64,000 nucleotides of DNA. Origin: Caballeronia sordidicola (lineage in GTDB: Bacteria; Pseudomonadota; Gammaproteobacteria; Burkholderiales; Burkholderiaceae). Positions 1-9,516 of this stretch are shown here, piece after piece; position 1 is the stretch's first letter; each line of letters begins with the position of its first letter. Both the position numbers and the translations under genes were made by a program. Location: the NCBI RefSeq assembly GCF_000729995.1, contig NZ_JNFG01000002.1, positions 1 to 64,000 of the forward strand, read 5' to 3'. The notes beneath the pieces are model-generated. The model was given only the letters and a program-made list of their open reading frames with translations, was not told where the DNA came from and made no database searches.

Positions 1-295
1 TTGTAGTGTCTTTGCCTTGGACTTTCACCAGCATCACAAAGCGCGATTGGCGTTCAACCAGGGTCGCAATATGCGAGTTGTTCGAGCCCGATATCAAGTC
101 ACCTTCCCAGTGCCCGGGAACCGCTCGATCTTCCACTTCGGCGGGACGTTCGCTGATTGATACAGCATCGATGATCGCCCCTCGGTTTTGTCCGCTGCCC
201 GTGGCTTTTTTAATGTGTGAAACCCTCTTTCTCCGAACACGGATACCCACACGCTTCGCCACCAGTGACTGAACCTGCCCAAGGTTCACCCCGCG
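1..295 (-). pseudogene. IS30-family transposase remnant, cut by window edge
   Basis: Read on the minus strand, the frame closed upstream by a TAG at 296-298 encodes the classic IS30 core: [20 protein letters not shown], followed by an [14 protein letters not shown] segment. These hold the first DDE-domain acidic region of IS30 transposases. The C-terminal half lies outside the window. Upstream of the core only about 50 residues are open and they do not look like the usual IS30 N-terminal helix-turn-helix region (normally well over 100 residues), so the 5' part is missing or frameshifted. No inverted terminal repeat is visible between 296 and 375. The family call is firm; that the copy is inactive is inferred from the missing N-terminus. 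Confidence 0.75.
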
Positions 296-375
296 CTATC
301 CGCGTAAAACCATCCACCAAATTTGTACGCACGGTGAAGTCCTGAACCCGTCCCGCCGCGAGCGAAAATAATGTC

Positions 376-1365
376 TCAGTGCAGCGCTACCCGCTTTTCA
401 TCGATTGCGAAGCCCGGCGCTTCAAGCTCCTGTGTTCGCGTCCTGCGATATGCACCCGGTTGCTCACCGGTCACGCGCTTGAACGCCTGCGCGAACGCGG
501 ACTCGGATTGATATCCGACCTGTTCCGCCGCGTCCGGCGTCGTGGTGCCATTACGAAGCATTGCTGCCGCCACTTTCATCCGCACCAGCGTCACGAACTG
601 CGCAGGGGGCTGGCCACAGGCCTCTACAAACTGCTTGCAGAAACGGGCACGCGACATGTGCACGAAATCCGCCATTCTGTCGGTCGTCCAGCGCTCAGCA
701 GGGGTATCGATGATCGCAGTAATCAACGGCGCAAATTCCGCACGGCGCATCAATGACCAAAGACCAGGCGCAATATCGTCGCGCGCCGCGACGGAACGCA
801 GCGCGTAGAAAAACAACAACTCGGTCAGGCGCGCAATCAACGGCGAGGGTGCATCAGGATGTTGCCGCGCCTCAGCACGGATCAAGTCGAACACGGCGCG
901 AGGACCGTCAAGCGCCGCAGTGTCATGGCGGGCGACGATGTGATCGGGGATGAGTCCGAGCAGTTGGTCGTCGAGACCCGAGCGGAATTCAAAGAATCCA
1001 CATGCGAGTCCCAAACTCTCTTGCACTGAGCTTCCATCGGACGAAAGCGCCTCCATCGCACCCACACGCTGGCTCTCCTGACCAACCGGTGGCGCCACGG
1101 GCAGCGGCGAGAGGCAATGCGGCATGTCGTGCAGCAGGAACACGGCGTCGCCCTGCGTCAGGTGCACGCTCGTCGCATTGCGTCCCGCTTTGGCGGGTAG
1201 ATGCAGCCAGCATTCGCCATACAACACGACATGGAAACTCGCCCGCTGATGGCCGGCCGTCGACGCCTGCCAACTTCCACAATACTGGCCGACATGGAAC
1301 AGCGTGCTTTTGAGTTCGAGACCGGCAAGCAGCCAGTCGGCAATTTTTTCGGCGTGAAGGGGCAT
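376..1365 (-). CDS. AraC-family transcriptional regulator with cupin sensor domain
   Basis: The protein has 329 residues. The N-terminal half is a cupin-type ligand-binding domain (HVGQYCGSWQAS, then FHVVLYGECWLHLPAKAG, then a DAVFLLHDMPHCLSPLP turn), as in the cupin_6 AraC group. The last ~90 residues hold two helix-turn-helix units: the first around MADFVHMSRARFCKQF, the second around AAEQVGYQSESAFAQAFKRV, closing with the family signature GxxPxxYRR. It lies downstream of the ten-gene operon on the same strand, separated from its last gene by 135 bases, so it may be read through or have its own promoter. Start is ATG with a weak ribosome site. The effector is unknown. Confidence 0.85.
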   Translation of the reverse strand: MPLHAEKIADWLLAGLELKSTLFHVGQYCGSWQASTAGHQRASFHVVLYGECWLHLPAKAGRNATSVHLTQGDAVFLLHDMPHCLSPLPVAPPVGQESQRVGAMEALSSDGSSVQESLGLACGFFEFRSGLDDQLLGLIPDHIVARHDTAALDGPRAVFDLIRAEARQHPDAPSPLIARLTELLFFYALRSVAARDDIAPGLWSLMRRAEFAPLITAIIDTPAERWTTDRMADFVHMSRARFCKQFVEACGQPPAQFVTLVRMKVAAAMLRNGTTTPDAAEQVGYQSESAFAQAFKRVTGEQPGAYRRTRTQELEAPGFAIDEKRVALH

Positions 1366-1500
1366 GACGGGGTCGGCATAGTTCAGCGGTCAATCGCTAT
1401 ACGTACCCGTCCTGCCGGAACAATGCAAAGAACTTGTTGTTGGAACCTTATTCCGTTTTGACGTGTTTCCTTTGATCGACCGCGGCCGACGCCTGCCCGC

Positions 1501-2079
1501 TTATCCAACCGGTTCGCCTAGATTGAGCATCAGACGATTGGCCCACGCGAAGATGGCAATGGAATGAATCAGGTCGAGGATCTCGTCGTCGCTCAAACCC
1601 ACATCGCGCAGCGCCCGCAACTGTGCCGGCTCAACCTGGCCCGGCGTGAGCGTCAGGTCGATCGACGCCAGCACGATCGCCTTCTCCCGCGGCGATGTTC
1701 CAGCGGTAGCCGGATCATTGAAAACCTGCTCGATCACGTCGTCGCGTTTCGCCAGCTGCTCGAAACGCTGTGCATGCACGGACGCGCAATACACACAGCC
1801 ATTGATCCGCGAGACGGCCGTCGATGCCAGTTCCCGCTCCGCACGCGGCAAGCCGCCCGGTGCATACATGATCGCGTTGAAAGCCGCCGAGCGCTGCCGC
1901 AAGATCTCCGGCTGATGCACAAGGAACAGGTAATAGTCGGATTCTTTCGCTTTCGGATGGCTCTCTTCAAGCACGGTTATCTGTTCAGGCGAGGCATCGG
2001 CGAGTTCTACCACATCGAGCCACGCGTCCCACCCCAGCACGCGATTCGTGAAGCCATGCGCTTCAATGACCCGGCTCAT
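1501..2079 (-). CDS. AhpD-like alkylhydroperoxidase-domain protein (Avi_7169-like)
   Basis: The 192-residue all-helical carboxymuconolactone-decarboxylase/AhpD fold protein keeps the AhpD redox motif C95-V-Y-C98 with the downstream H102 (CVYCASVH), so a thiol peroxidase or disulfide-exchange role is plausible. It resembles the family named from Agrobacterium Avi_7169 (from memory). Its start overlaps the stop of the companion CMD protein by ATGA, indicating translational coupling. It is the last member of the ten-gene operon running from 11974. An antioxidant or repair role beside the flavin monooxygenase is inference. The substrate is unknown. Confidence 0.8.
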   Translation of the reverse strand: MSRVIEAHGFTNRVLGWDAWLDVVELADASPEQITVLEESHPKAKESDYYLFLVHQPEILRQRSAAFNAIMYAPGGLPRAERELASTAVSRINGCVYCASVHAQRFEQLAKRDDVIEQVFNDPATAGTSPREKAIVLASIDLTLTPGQVEPAQLRALRDVGLSDDEILDLIHSIAIFAWANRLMLNLGEPVG

Positions 2080-2600
2080 GCTGCCTCCGTTGCATTCAAG
2101 ACCTGCAGCGCGCGCAAACCGGCCGTCAGGCGAATTTGATAAGAAAGAAACGCGATCAACTGCGCGAGCGCGACCACGGCGGGCGTCGGAATGCCGGCGG
2201 CGGGAAGGCGTTCCAGCGCGGCCTTATCGCCGTCTATGGGGGCTTCGATCAGCGTGCGCGTGAACGCAAGCATTGCACGCAAGCGGGGCTCCTGAGCGTC
2301 GATCGAACCCAGCGCGATCTGGTCGATCACGGCACGGTCCGCATCGATCGAAGCAAGCCGCTCCGCATAATGAGTCGCTAACGCAGGGGCATTCGACAAC
2401 GTGCAGGCATACAAGGCCACAAGCAAGCGGTCGCTCAGCGACAAATCGGGCAGTGCCGGATCGAACAACGCTTCGTAGCTGCGTTGTGTCGCCGCGGCGA
2501 CCTTGTCGCGTTTATGTCGTGTTACATAGGTCGCTGAACCGGGCGTGAGACCTGCTATCCGGTCGACAATGTCGGTGCTGAGATCGTAGGTGTCTGTCAT
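2076..2600 (-). CDS. CMD-domain protein without CxxC (Avi_7170-like)
   Basis: Start taken at the ATG at 2600 (MTDTYDLSTD), giving 174 residues, because it overlaps the upstream stop by ATGA; a longer frame to 2687 would run into the upstream gene. The protein is alpha-helical and related to carboxymuconolactone decarboxylases, but unlike its downstream partner it has no CxxC pair: only C66 and H77 occupy the region (ACTLSNAPALATHYAERL). Such CMD/AhpD pairs occur as two-gene cassettes or fusions next to dipeptide-type ABC transporters (the Avi_7169/7170 families, recalled from memory). The two may form a mixed oligomer with one redox-active and one inactive subunit; that is inference. Confidence 0.75.
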   Translation of the reverse strand: MTDTYDLSTDIVDRIAGLTPGSATYVTRHKRDKVAAATQRSYEALFDPALPDLSLSDRLLVALYACTLSNAPALATHYAERLASIDADRAVIDQIALGSIDAQEPRLRAMLAFTRTLIEAPIDGDKAALERLPAAGIPTPAVVALAQLIAFLSYQIRLTAGLRALQVLNATEAA

Positions 2601-3931
2601 GAATGCTCCTGCCTGAAGTTGTTGCCAGCGTTTTTTGATGCACGGGAACCGACAGCCGCGTCGAGAAAAGCCAGCACTTCGCGCCACGATGATTCATCGG
2701 CGCGTGCGTTCGCAGCGGGTTCACCGCCGCCGGTGCTGATACGTCCGGAAACGGGATGCGCATACACGAGTTGCGTGGTCGGCACGTACGGAAAAACAAT
2801 CGCGTGGCCGGCGTTATCGAAGTCGAGATGGCGCACCGGATACGCATGCTTCTCCCGCTCAAGCCGCTCCACGACCATGCGTGAGTAGTCGGAGGACGGC
2901 CACGAACCGTCGTCGGTAGCGGAGAGCAGCAGCACCGGCCCATCGGTATTCTCGACGCGAATCCGTGCTCGCTCCACCGCGTCCTTATCGAGTAACGCCG
3001 TTCGAATTGCGCGTTCGTGACGATGCGGCGGTGGCCCATCGTCGAAGGGTTTCCAGCTAGCCGTGCGGTTGTTTTCCCACAGGTGCGGCAGGGGCTTGCC
3101 GTCGAGCAGCCAGGTCGGACCTTCGCGACCGGTCGCCGGGTCGGCCGCATTCTGCGCACTGTGAACGACCGCGCCCGGCACATAACCGATCACCGCCTTG
3201 ATGCGATCCGGATACGTTGCGCCGAGCAGCAACGCGAGTTCGCCACCGCGCGATTGTCCGCTTACGGCAATGAAGCCGAACGCCGGTTGCAACTCGCGTG
3301 CGATCCAGTCGAGCGCGCGGCGAAAGTATTCGAGCGGCGTATTGGAGATGTAGTCGGACAGCCCCGGCGTCTTGAAGTAACCAAGCGCGAGGGCGGTATA
3401 TCCACGCGATGCGTAGAGCGCACCGCGCGGTTCATTGATGCCGCCACCCGATCCGTTGAGCACGAGGACGACGGGATGCGGTCCGGGTGACGCGGGCAGG
3501 AACAACGTGCCGACACAGCCGTCGACGCGCATGTCCTTGCGCTGCACGCCGGGCGCCATCAGGCGCTGGATCAGCAGGGTAGCGCTCAGCACCTGCCCAC
3601 GTTCATCAATGACTTCGATGCAGGTCGACAACGATTTAGCGACATCAGCGGGAAACACCTCGCGTTTGCCCGCTTCGACGGGAACCTGCGACCAGATGAG
3701 TCCCATCGCCGATACACCGCCGTAATCGCCTTCGACAGGCGCATCGCGGGAAAGGTCGATGACGCCTTGGTCATCGGCACGAAAAACTGCGCGACTTGTC
3801 CAGACCGTGCCGGCGCCACGAACCGTCTGTGTGCGAAGGGTCAACAATGCGCCCGCGCGCGCACCCGTCACCGCGATGCGTCGCGCGACGTCGATCAGAT
3901 CATCGCCCGGTGTAGCCGTGATGTCGATCAT
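2597..3931 (-). CDS. Acyl-CoA thioesterase/BAAT-like alpha/beta hydrolase
   Basis: The 444-residue protein has the two-domain layout of the acyl-CoA thioester hydrolase / bile acid-CoA:amino acid N-acyltransferase family: an N-terminal beta-sandwich (to about 130), then an alpha/beta hydrolase. The nucleophile elbow is GQSRGG with S227, and a plausible triad is completed by D340 or D341 (SATDDGSWP) and H376 (NAGHAI). The nucleophile is Ser, as in the thioesterase branch, not the Cys of BAAT. It lies 7 bases after the solute-binding protein gene and is coupled by ATGA to the CMD gene. It probably hydrolyses an ester or thioester of the imported compound or of its oxidised product. Confidence 0.8.
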   Translation of the reverse strand: MIDITATPGDDLIDVARRIAVTGARAGALLTLRTQTVRGAGTVWTSRAVFRADDQGVIDLSRDAPVEGDYGGVSAMGLIWSQVPVEAGKREVFPADVAKSLSTCIEVIDERGQVLSATLLIQRLMAPGVQRKDMRVDGCVGTLFLPASPGPHPVVLVLNGSGGGINEPRGALYASRGYTALALGYFKTPGLSDYISNTPLEYFRRALDWIARELQPAFGFIAVSGQSRGGELALLLGATYPDRIKAVIGYVPGAVVHSAQNAADPATGREGPTWLLDGKPLPHLWENNRTASWKPFDDGPPPHRHERAIRTALLDKDAVERARIRVENTDGPVLLLSATDDGSWPSSDYSRMVVERLEREKHAYPVRHLDFDNAGHAIVFPYVPTTQLVYAHPVSGRISTGGGEPAANARADESSWREVLAFLDAAVGSRASKNAGNNFRQEHS

Positions 3932-3938
3932 GATGACC

Positions 3939-5516
3939 TCAATTGCCGCTGCGCGTAACCATCATCGCGGTCGTCCGGTCACTGACTGCCGGGCTCACCT
4001 TCAAGCCTTTCTTCGCGGCCCAGATGTTCTCGTAGTGAAACAGCGGAATGATGCCCACGTCGTCGCTCACCACCTTCACCGACTGTCGCAGGATGGCTTC
4101 GCGCTTCGCGGTGTCGAACTCGGCCGTGGCGGCGTCAAGTGCATGATCGACCGCCGGGCTGCTATAGCGGCCCCAGTTCGACGCGCCAATGCCCGTCTTC
4201 GGATCAACTGTGCCGAGAATGTTGACGAGCGCATAGCTTGCTTCGCCCGTGCCGTTACCCCACGCAATCATGCTCACCGCAAACTCGTTCTTGTTCGCGC
4301 GGCTGGCGTATACGGCCCACGGCATGACCTCGACCTTCGTCTTCACGCCAATGCGCGTCCAGAATTGTGCCACGGCCTGCGCCGTTTCAGGCGCTTGCGG
4401 ATAACGATCGTTAGGCACGCTCAGCGTCAACTGGAAGCCGTCCGGAAAACCCGCCTCGGCCAGCAGTTTCTTCGCCTGGACCGGGTCGTTGGGGATGTCC
4501 TTCACGTCCGGGTTATATCCGAAGGTCTTGGCCGGCATCCACTGGTTGGCGACCGTGGCCGCCCCTTGCAGGATGCGGTCGGTGATGGCGGGACGATTGA
4601 TCGCCAGCGACAACGCGCGGCGCACGCGCACATCGAGTAGCGGGTTCTTCGCCAACGGCTTGCCGGCGTTATCGGTAATGTACGGGCTTGGGCCTTCACG
4701 GAAACTCGGCTGAAGTATCAGCACACGGAGGCCCGGATATGCGAACACGGATACCTTCGTCGACTGCTTGAGACGCGGCAGGTCGGAGACGGAGACCTTG
4801 TCGATCATATCCACGTCGCCCGATAACAGCGCCGCCGTGCGTGCCGCCGCGTTGCTCACGTAGCGGTAGTTCACCTTGTCCCAGATCGGTTTGGCGCCCC
4901 AGTAAGCGTCGTTACGCGTCATCACCACCCGGTCGCCCGGCGTGTACGAAACGAACTTGTACGGCCCGGAGCCGACCATCGCGCGGCCGGAGTTGTAGTC
5001 CTCAGTCGTCGATTTCTCTCCCACATGCTTGCTCACAATGTGAACGGACGTCAGGTTGAGTGGCAGGTCCGGTGTCGGCGAACTGGTCTTGATGATCAGT
5101 GTGTACGGATCAGGCGCAGTGACGGATGCGATGGTCCGCAGATACCCCGCGAAGGTGGCAATGGTCCCCGGCACATTACGAGCGCGCTGATACGAATAGA
5201 TTACGTCGTCCGCGGTGAACGGCGTGCCGTCCTGCCACTTGACGTCGTGGCGTAGCTTGAATTCCCACGTGTCGTTGCCGGTCGACTTCCAGCTTGTCGC
5301 GAGGCCCGGCGAGAGGACATTGTTGTGATTCTCGACCAGAAGATCCCAGAAGTGCAGGTCGACGGAGCGGTCACCCGCGTAGTTGTTCAGTTGCGGATCG
5401 AGTGACGAGAGCGGATCGGCGAACGCAATGTTCAGCGTTTGCGCCGACGCGCCGGAGCTGAACAACGCCGCGCTGGCGAGCGCGGCGGTCAGCGTGGAAA
5501 GGATCAGGCGTTTCAC
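3939..5516 (-). CDS. ABC transporter substrate-binding protein, SBP_bac_5 (DppA-like)
   Basis: The 525-residue periplasmic protein begins with a Sec signal peptide (MKRLILSTLTAALASAALF, likely cleaved after SGASA). The mature part has family-5 solute-binding landmarks: PLSSLDPQ near the N-terminus, an HDVKWQDGTPFTADDV segment, and PDP-Y-T-L-I-I. The family binds di/oligopeptides, nickel, opines, glycosides and other small molecules, so the ligand cannot be read from sequence. It follows the two ATPase genes in the same direction with a 40-base gap and precedes the hydrolase by 7 bases. The gap may hold extra translation signals, since binding proteins are usually made in excess. Confidence 0.92.
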   Translation of the reverse strand: MKRLILSTLTAALASAALFSSGASAQTLNIAFADPLSSLDPQLNNYAGDRSVDLHFWDLLVENHNNVLSPGLATSWKSTGNDTWEFKLRHDVKWQDGTPFTADDVIYSYQRARNVPGTIATFAGYLRTIASVTAPDPYTLIIKTSSPTPDLPLNLTSVHIVSKHVGEKSTTEDYNSGRAMVGSGPYKFVSYTPGDRVVMTRNDAYWGAKPIWDKVNYRYVSNAAARTAALLSGDVDMIDKVSVSDLPRLKQSTKVSVFAYPGLRVLILQPSFREGPSPYITDNAGKPLAKNPLLDVRVRRALSLAINRPAITDRILQGAATVANQWMPAKTFGYNPDVKDIPNDPVQAKKLLAEAGFPDGFQLTLSVPNDRYPQAPETAQAVAQFWTRIGVKTKVEVMPWAVYASRANKNEFAVSMIAWGNGTGEASYALVNILGTVDPKTGIGASNWGRYSSPAVDHALDAATAEFDTAKREAILRQSVKVVSDDVGIIPLFHYENIWAAKKGLKVSPAVSDRTTAMMVTRSGN

Positions 5517-5556
5517 GATGCAATTCCTTTTTATTAAGTGTGTTCTGGATTGAAAT

Positions 5557-6570
5557 TTAGTGAGCGTCGTTCAGGTGACACGCGCTGACATGCTCGATGG
5601 CAATGCCGCGTAAGCGCGGCACCTCGGTCTTGCAACGCGGCATGGCGTGCGGGCAGCGCGGATGAAAGTGGCAACCCGACGGCGGTGCAAGCGGGCTCGG
5701 CATCTCGCCGCGAATGGCGGTGAAGTGCTTCTTGCGTGCATCTATACGGGGAATTTCCGCCAGCAAGGTCTGCGTGTAAGGATGGTTCGGATGCCGGAAT
5801 ATTTCTTCAACGGGCGCGCTCTCCACCACCCGCCCGAGATACATGATCACTACGCGATCAGACAACTGTTCGACAACGCCTAGGTCGTGGCTGATGAACA
5901 AGTACGTGAGATTTAGCTGCTCGCGCAGGTCCATGAAGAGATTCAGGATCTGCGCTTGTATCGATACATCGAGGGCGGCGACTGCTTCATCGCAGACGAG
6001 CATGGACGGGTTGACGGCGAGCGCTCGCGCAATACCGATGCGCTGCCGCTGACCGCCGCTGAACTCATGCGGGTAGCGGTCGGCTAGCGACGGATCGAGG
6101 CCCGCGCGCTTTAACTGCGCCGCCACGTAGGCGTCGAGATCGCTGCGCTCGACCATGCCATGAACGAGCGGTGCTTCGCCGACGATATCGCGAATACGGC
6201 GTCTAGGATTGAGGCTCGAATACGGATCCTGGAAAATCATCTGGATTGCCAGCCGGGCGGCGCGCAGCGCGGCCGGCGACATGGCCGCGCGGTCCTGGCC
6301 GTCCACCAGCACATCGCCTTCTGTCGGCGCGATGAGGCCGGAAACAATACGTCCGAGCGTCGACTTTCCGCAGCCCGATTCACCGACCAGCCCGACCACT
6401 TCGCCCGGCATGATCGCGAGATCGACATGTTCGACTGCTCGCGTGACCGCTTGCGCCGCGAGCACGTTTCGCTCGCGCAGCCAGCGTGTCGCGGCGTTCT
6501 CATCGCGTTCACCGAAGCGCTGGCTGACCCCGCGCAGTTCAATGAGCGCGCGTGCATTGATCTCGCTCAT
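5557..6570 (-). CDS. Oligopeptide-type ABC transporter ATPase (DppF/OppF-like)
   Basis: Start chosen at the ATG at 6570 (MSEINARALIELRGV) because it overlaps the stop of the preceding ATPase by ATGA; 337 residues. Walker A GESGCGKST lies near residues 63-71, the signature is SGGQRQRIGIARAL, and Walker B is followed by DEAVAALD, where the usual P-T/S is replaced by A-V. The C-terminal oligo_HPY extension includes CHFHPRCPHAMPRC, the Cys cluster that often binds an iron-sulfur centre in Dpp/Opp ATPases. It would pair with the upstream DppD-like ATPase to drive the two permeases. Confidence 0.92.
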   Translation of the reverse strand: MSEINARALIELRGVSQRFGERDENAATRWLRERNVLAAQAVTRAVEHVDLAIMPGEVVGLVGESGCGKSTLGRIVSGLIAPTEGDVLVDGQDRAAMSPAALRAARLAIQMIFQDPYSSLNPRRRIRDIVGEAPLVHGMVERSDLDAYVAAQLKRAGLDPSLADRYPHEFSGGQRQRIGIARALAVNPSMLVCDEAVAALDVSIQAQILNLFMDLREQLNLTYLFISHDLGVVEQLSDRVVIMYLGRVVESAPVEEIFRHPNHPYTQTLLAEIPRIDARKKHFTAIRGEMPSPLAPPSGCHFHPRCPHAMPRCKTEVPRLRGIAIEHVSACHLNDAH

Positions 6571-7613
6571 GCGGTTGTCTCCGTGCGGACGTCGGTTTGC
6601 CTGCCGGGATGAAAACAACGCACCAGATGCGTGCCGTGCTCGGACGCTTGCGCGGCCGGAGAGGGTCCAAGCACCGGGGGCGTCGAGCAGAGCGACGTGG
6701 CTCGTGTGCAACGCGCGGCGAACGCACAGCCCGGCGGCAACGAGCGCAGATCGGGCGTGATGCCTGCAATCTGCGTGAGCCTTTTGCCGCGCGTGTTGAG
6801 GCTCGGCAAGCTGTCGATCAGACCCGCCGTGTACGGATGCTGCGGACGGTCGAGCACCGCATCCACGGTGCCCTGTTCAACGATCCGGCCCGCATACATT
6901 ACGGCGATGTCGTCGGCGAGGCCTGCTACTACGGACAAGTCATGCGTGATCCAGATCAGCGAGGTGCCTTGCGTACGTACGAGCGTTTGCACTTCGGACA
7001 GGATCTGCGCCTGGATGGTGACATCGAGCGCGGTCGTGGGTTCATCGGCGATGATCAGGTCTGGCTTGTGCAACATCGCAATCGCAATTGCCACACGCTG
7101 GCGCATACCGCCTGATAACTGGTGCGGATACGCGCGCAGCCGTTCGCCGGGACTGGCAATGCCCATGGCCGCCAGCGCTTCGCTCGCCTGTTCGCGCGCG
7201 GCGCTGCGGCTGACGTCGCGATGCGCGCGCACGGCTTCGATCATCTGCGCGTCCACGCGCTGCACCGGATTGAGCGTGGACATCGGGTCCTGGAACACCA
7301 TCGCGATACGGCTGCCGCGCAGGCGCCGCATCTCCGCTTCGGGCAAGCCGACAAGGTTCTTGCCCTTGAACAATATCTCGCCGCCGACCACGCGGCCGGG
7401 GGCATCGATGAGTCCCATGATCGAGAAGCCGGTCACGGATTTCCCCGATCCCGATTCGCCGACCAAACCCAGCACGCGACCACGCGCGAGCGTGAGCGAG
7501 ACGTCTTCAACAGCGGGTAGTTCGCCTTCGCGTGTGAAGAAGCGCGTGCGCAAATGGCGGACTTCGAGCGTGTTGTCCGCGGTATGGAAATCATGGAAGG
7601 CAGCGTCGCTCAT
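6567..7613 (-). CDS. Oligopeptide-type ABC transporter ATPase (DppD/OppD-like)
   Basis: The 348-residue ATPase has Walker A GESGSGKSVT, signature LSGGMRQRVAIAIAML, Walker B IIADEPTTALD and the switch His in WITHDLSVVAGL. The C-terminal oligo_HPY region has a C-x-F-x-x-R-C arrangement (PPGCAFAARCTRATSLC). It overlaps the upstream permease stop and the downstream ATPase start by 4 bases each, so translation of the whole transporter is coupled. Together with the two permeases and the binding protein it forms a complete peptide/opine/nickel-type importer. The substrate is unknown. Confidence 0.92.
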   Translation of the reverse strand: MSDAAFHDFHTADNTLEVRHLRTRFFTREGELPAVEDVSLTLARGRVLGLVGESGSGKSVTGFSIMGLIDAPGRVVGGEILFKGKNLVGLPEAEMRRLRGSRIAMVFQDPMSTLNPVQRVDAQMIEAVRAHRDVSRSAAREQASEALAAMGIASPGERLRAYPHQLSGGMRQRVAIAIAMLHKPDLIIADEPTTALDVTIQAQILSEVQTLVRTQGTSLIWITHDLSVVAGLADDIAVMYAGRIVEQGTVDAVLDRPQHPYTAGLIDSLPSLNTRGKRLTQIAGITPDLRSLPPGCAFAARCTRATSLCSTPPVLGPSPAAQASEHGTHLVRCFHPGRQTDVRTETTA

Positions 7614-8545
7614 TTCACGAACCTCGGATTGAGCAATTCGCGCAGACGGTCGCCGACCATGTTGATCGATACCAGCATGGCCAGCAGCGCAAGGCCCGGA
7701 TAGACGCTGGTCCAGTATTCGCCTGAGAGCATGGTCTGGTAACCGTTGGCAATCAGCAGCCCGAGGGATGGCTCGGTGATCGGCACGCCGAGGCCCAGGA
7801 ACGACAGCGTTGCTTCCAGCGTGATCGCGCGCGCGACCTGCAGCGTGCCGACCACGATCAGCGGCGGCAGGCAGTTCGGCAGGATGTGAACGAGCACGAT
7901 GCGCCAGTTGGGAATCGCGAGACTGCGCGCGGCTTCAACATATTCGCGCCGCGCTTCAACCAATGCTTGCGCTCGCGCAGTGCGTGCGTAATACGCCCAT
8001 TCGATCAGCACCAGCGTGAGCACCACGTTCGTCACGCTCTTGCCCAGGAACGCGAGCAGCATCATGGCGACGAGGATGGACGGGAAGGCAAGCAGCAAGT
8101 CCACGAGCCGCATGATGAGGCTGTCGACCTTGCCGCCGGCATACGCCGCGACCAAGCCGAACACGGTGCCGACCACGCCCGCGATCACCGCCGAGCCGAG
8201 ACCTACCGACAGGCTTAAGCGCAGGCCGTAGAGCATCGCGGAGTAAAGGTCGCGGCCCTGGCCGTCGGTGCCAAGCCAGTACGCATGCGTGCCGGCGCCG
8301 TTCATCGAACCGGGGGGGAGGCGGGCATCGAGGACATCGAGTTGCAACAGGTCATAGGGATTTTGCGGCGTGATCAGTGGCGCAAATATGGCTGCGAGCA
8401 CTAACAGGATCGCGACGATCAACGCGGCCATCGCCGCGGGCGAGCGGCCAAAGTCAGCGACGAGCTGACGCCACGGCGACTGACGGCGTTTAAGCGCGCC
8501 GCGCACGGGCTGTTCTGTTTTGGGAGCCAGCGGAGTCGTGCTCAT
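7610..8545 (-). CDS. ABC transporter permease (DppC-like)
   Basis: The 311-residue inner-membrane protein has an N-terminal OppC_N segment with one membrane helix (MAALIVAILLVLAAIFAPL) and then a BPD_transp_1 domain of about five helices. The EAA loop that contacts the ATPase reads EAARSLAIPNWRIVLVHILP. The start overlaps the DppB-like stop by ATGA. It forms the heterodimeric channel with the next permease. Confidence 0.93.
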   Translation of the reverse strand: MSTTPLAPKTEQPVRGALKRRQSPWRQLVADFGRSPAAMAALIVAILLVLAAIFAPLITPQNPYDLLQLDVLDARLPPGSMNGAGTHAYWLGTDGQGRDLYSAMLYGLRLSLSVGLGSAVIAGVVGTVFGLVAAYAGGKVDSLIMRLVDLLLAFPSILVAMMLLAFLGKSVTNVVLTLVLIEWAYYARTARAQALVEARREYVEAARSLAIPNWRIVLVHILPNCLPPLIVVGTLQVARAITLEATLSFLGLGVPITEPSLGLLIANGYQTMLSGEYWTSVYPGLALLAMLVSINMVGDRLRELLNPRFVK

Positions 8546-9516
8546 CGCGCACCCTCCAGCCGCACGCGCGGATCAAGGAACTTGTAGAGGATATCGACGA
8601 ACAGGTTCAGCGAGACGAACATGCAGACGACCACGATCAGGTACGAAAGGATCACCGGACGATCGAGTGCGTTGATGCTGTCGAGTATCAGCTTGCCGGC
8701 GCCCGGCCATGAGAACACGGTCTCGGTCACGACCGCGAATGCGATGGTCGAACCGAACTCCAGGCCGATCACCGTGACAAGCGGAATCAGCGTATTGCGC
8801 AGGATATGAACGAGCACCACGCGCGTGGGCGACAAACCCTTGGCACGAGCGAAACGTACGTGTTCCATCGGCATCACTTCACGCACGCCGGCACTCGTCA
8901 GGCGCAAGACAAGCGACACCTTGAATAGCGACAGGTTCAGCGCGGGCAGGATCAGGTGGCGCAGGCCGTCGAGCGTGAGCCACGACCACTGCACGCCGAA
9001 CAGGCTCGCAGTCGCGCCGCGGCCGCTAGCGGGCAGCCAGCCGAGCTTCACGCTGAACAACATGATGAGCATCAGGCCGACCCAGAATGTCGGCAGCGAG
9101 AAGCCGACAATACTGCCCGTCATCAGCATCTTGGAGAGCGGATTGCGCGGATGCAGCCCAGCGAAAAGCCCAAGCGGAATACCAATCACCAGCGCCAGCA
9201 GCAGCGCCGAAACAGCGAGTTCGAGGGTCGCGGGAAGGCGTTGCAGGATCAGGCGGATTGCGGGCTCGTTATAAACGAAACTGTTGCCAAGATCGCCATG
9301 CATGGCGCCGGCGAGGAACGCCAGGTACTGTTTCCAAAGCGGCTGGTCGAGGCCGAGTTGAGCGATGATGCGCGCCCGGTCGACCTGATCCACATCCTGC
9401 CCGATGAGAATATCAATCGGATTGCCGATCGCATGCAGGCCGATGAACACGATCAGCGTCATCAGCAGCACGACGAACGCCGCCTGCATGATTCGGCGAA
9501 TGAGCCAGCCGCTCAT
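8542..9516 (-). CDS. ABC transporter permease (DppB-like)
   Basis: Start set at the ATG at 9516 (MSGWLIRRIMQAAFVV), which overlaps the stop of the monooxygenase gene by ATGA; an in-frame start at 9558 would add 14 residues inside that gene. The 324-residue protein has the DppB pattern: membrane helix 1 right at the N-terminus, a periplasmic loop with DQPLWKQYLAFL, and a BPD_transp_1 domain with the EAA loop RFARAKGLSPTRVVLVHILR. It is translationally coupled to the monooxygenase, so the importer and the enzyme are made together. Confidence 0.92.
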   Translation of the reverse strand: MSGWLIRRIMQAAFVVLLMTLIVFIGLHAIGNPIDILIGQDVDQVDRARIIAQLGLDQPLWKQYLAFLAGAMHGDLGNSFVYNEPAIRLILQRLPATLELAVSALLLALVIGIPLGLFAGLHPRNPLSKMLMTGSIVGFSLPTFWVGLMLIMLFSVKLGWLPASGRGATASLFGVQWSWLTLDGLRHLILPALNLSLFKVSLVLRLTSAGVREVMPMEHVRFARAKGLSPTRVVLVHILRNTLIPLVTVIGLEFGSTIAFAVVTETVFSWPGAGKLILDSINALDRPVILSYLIVVVCMFVSLNLFVDILYKFLDPRVRLEGAR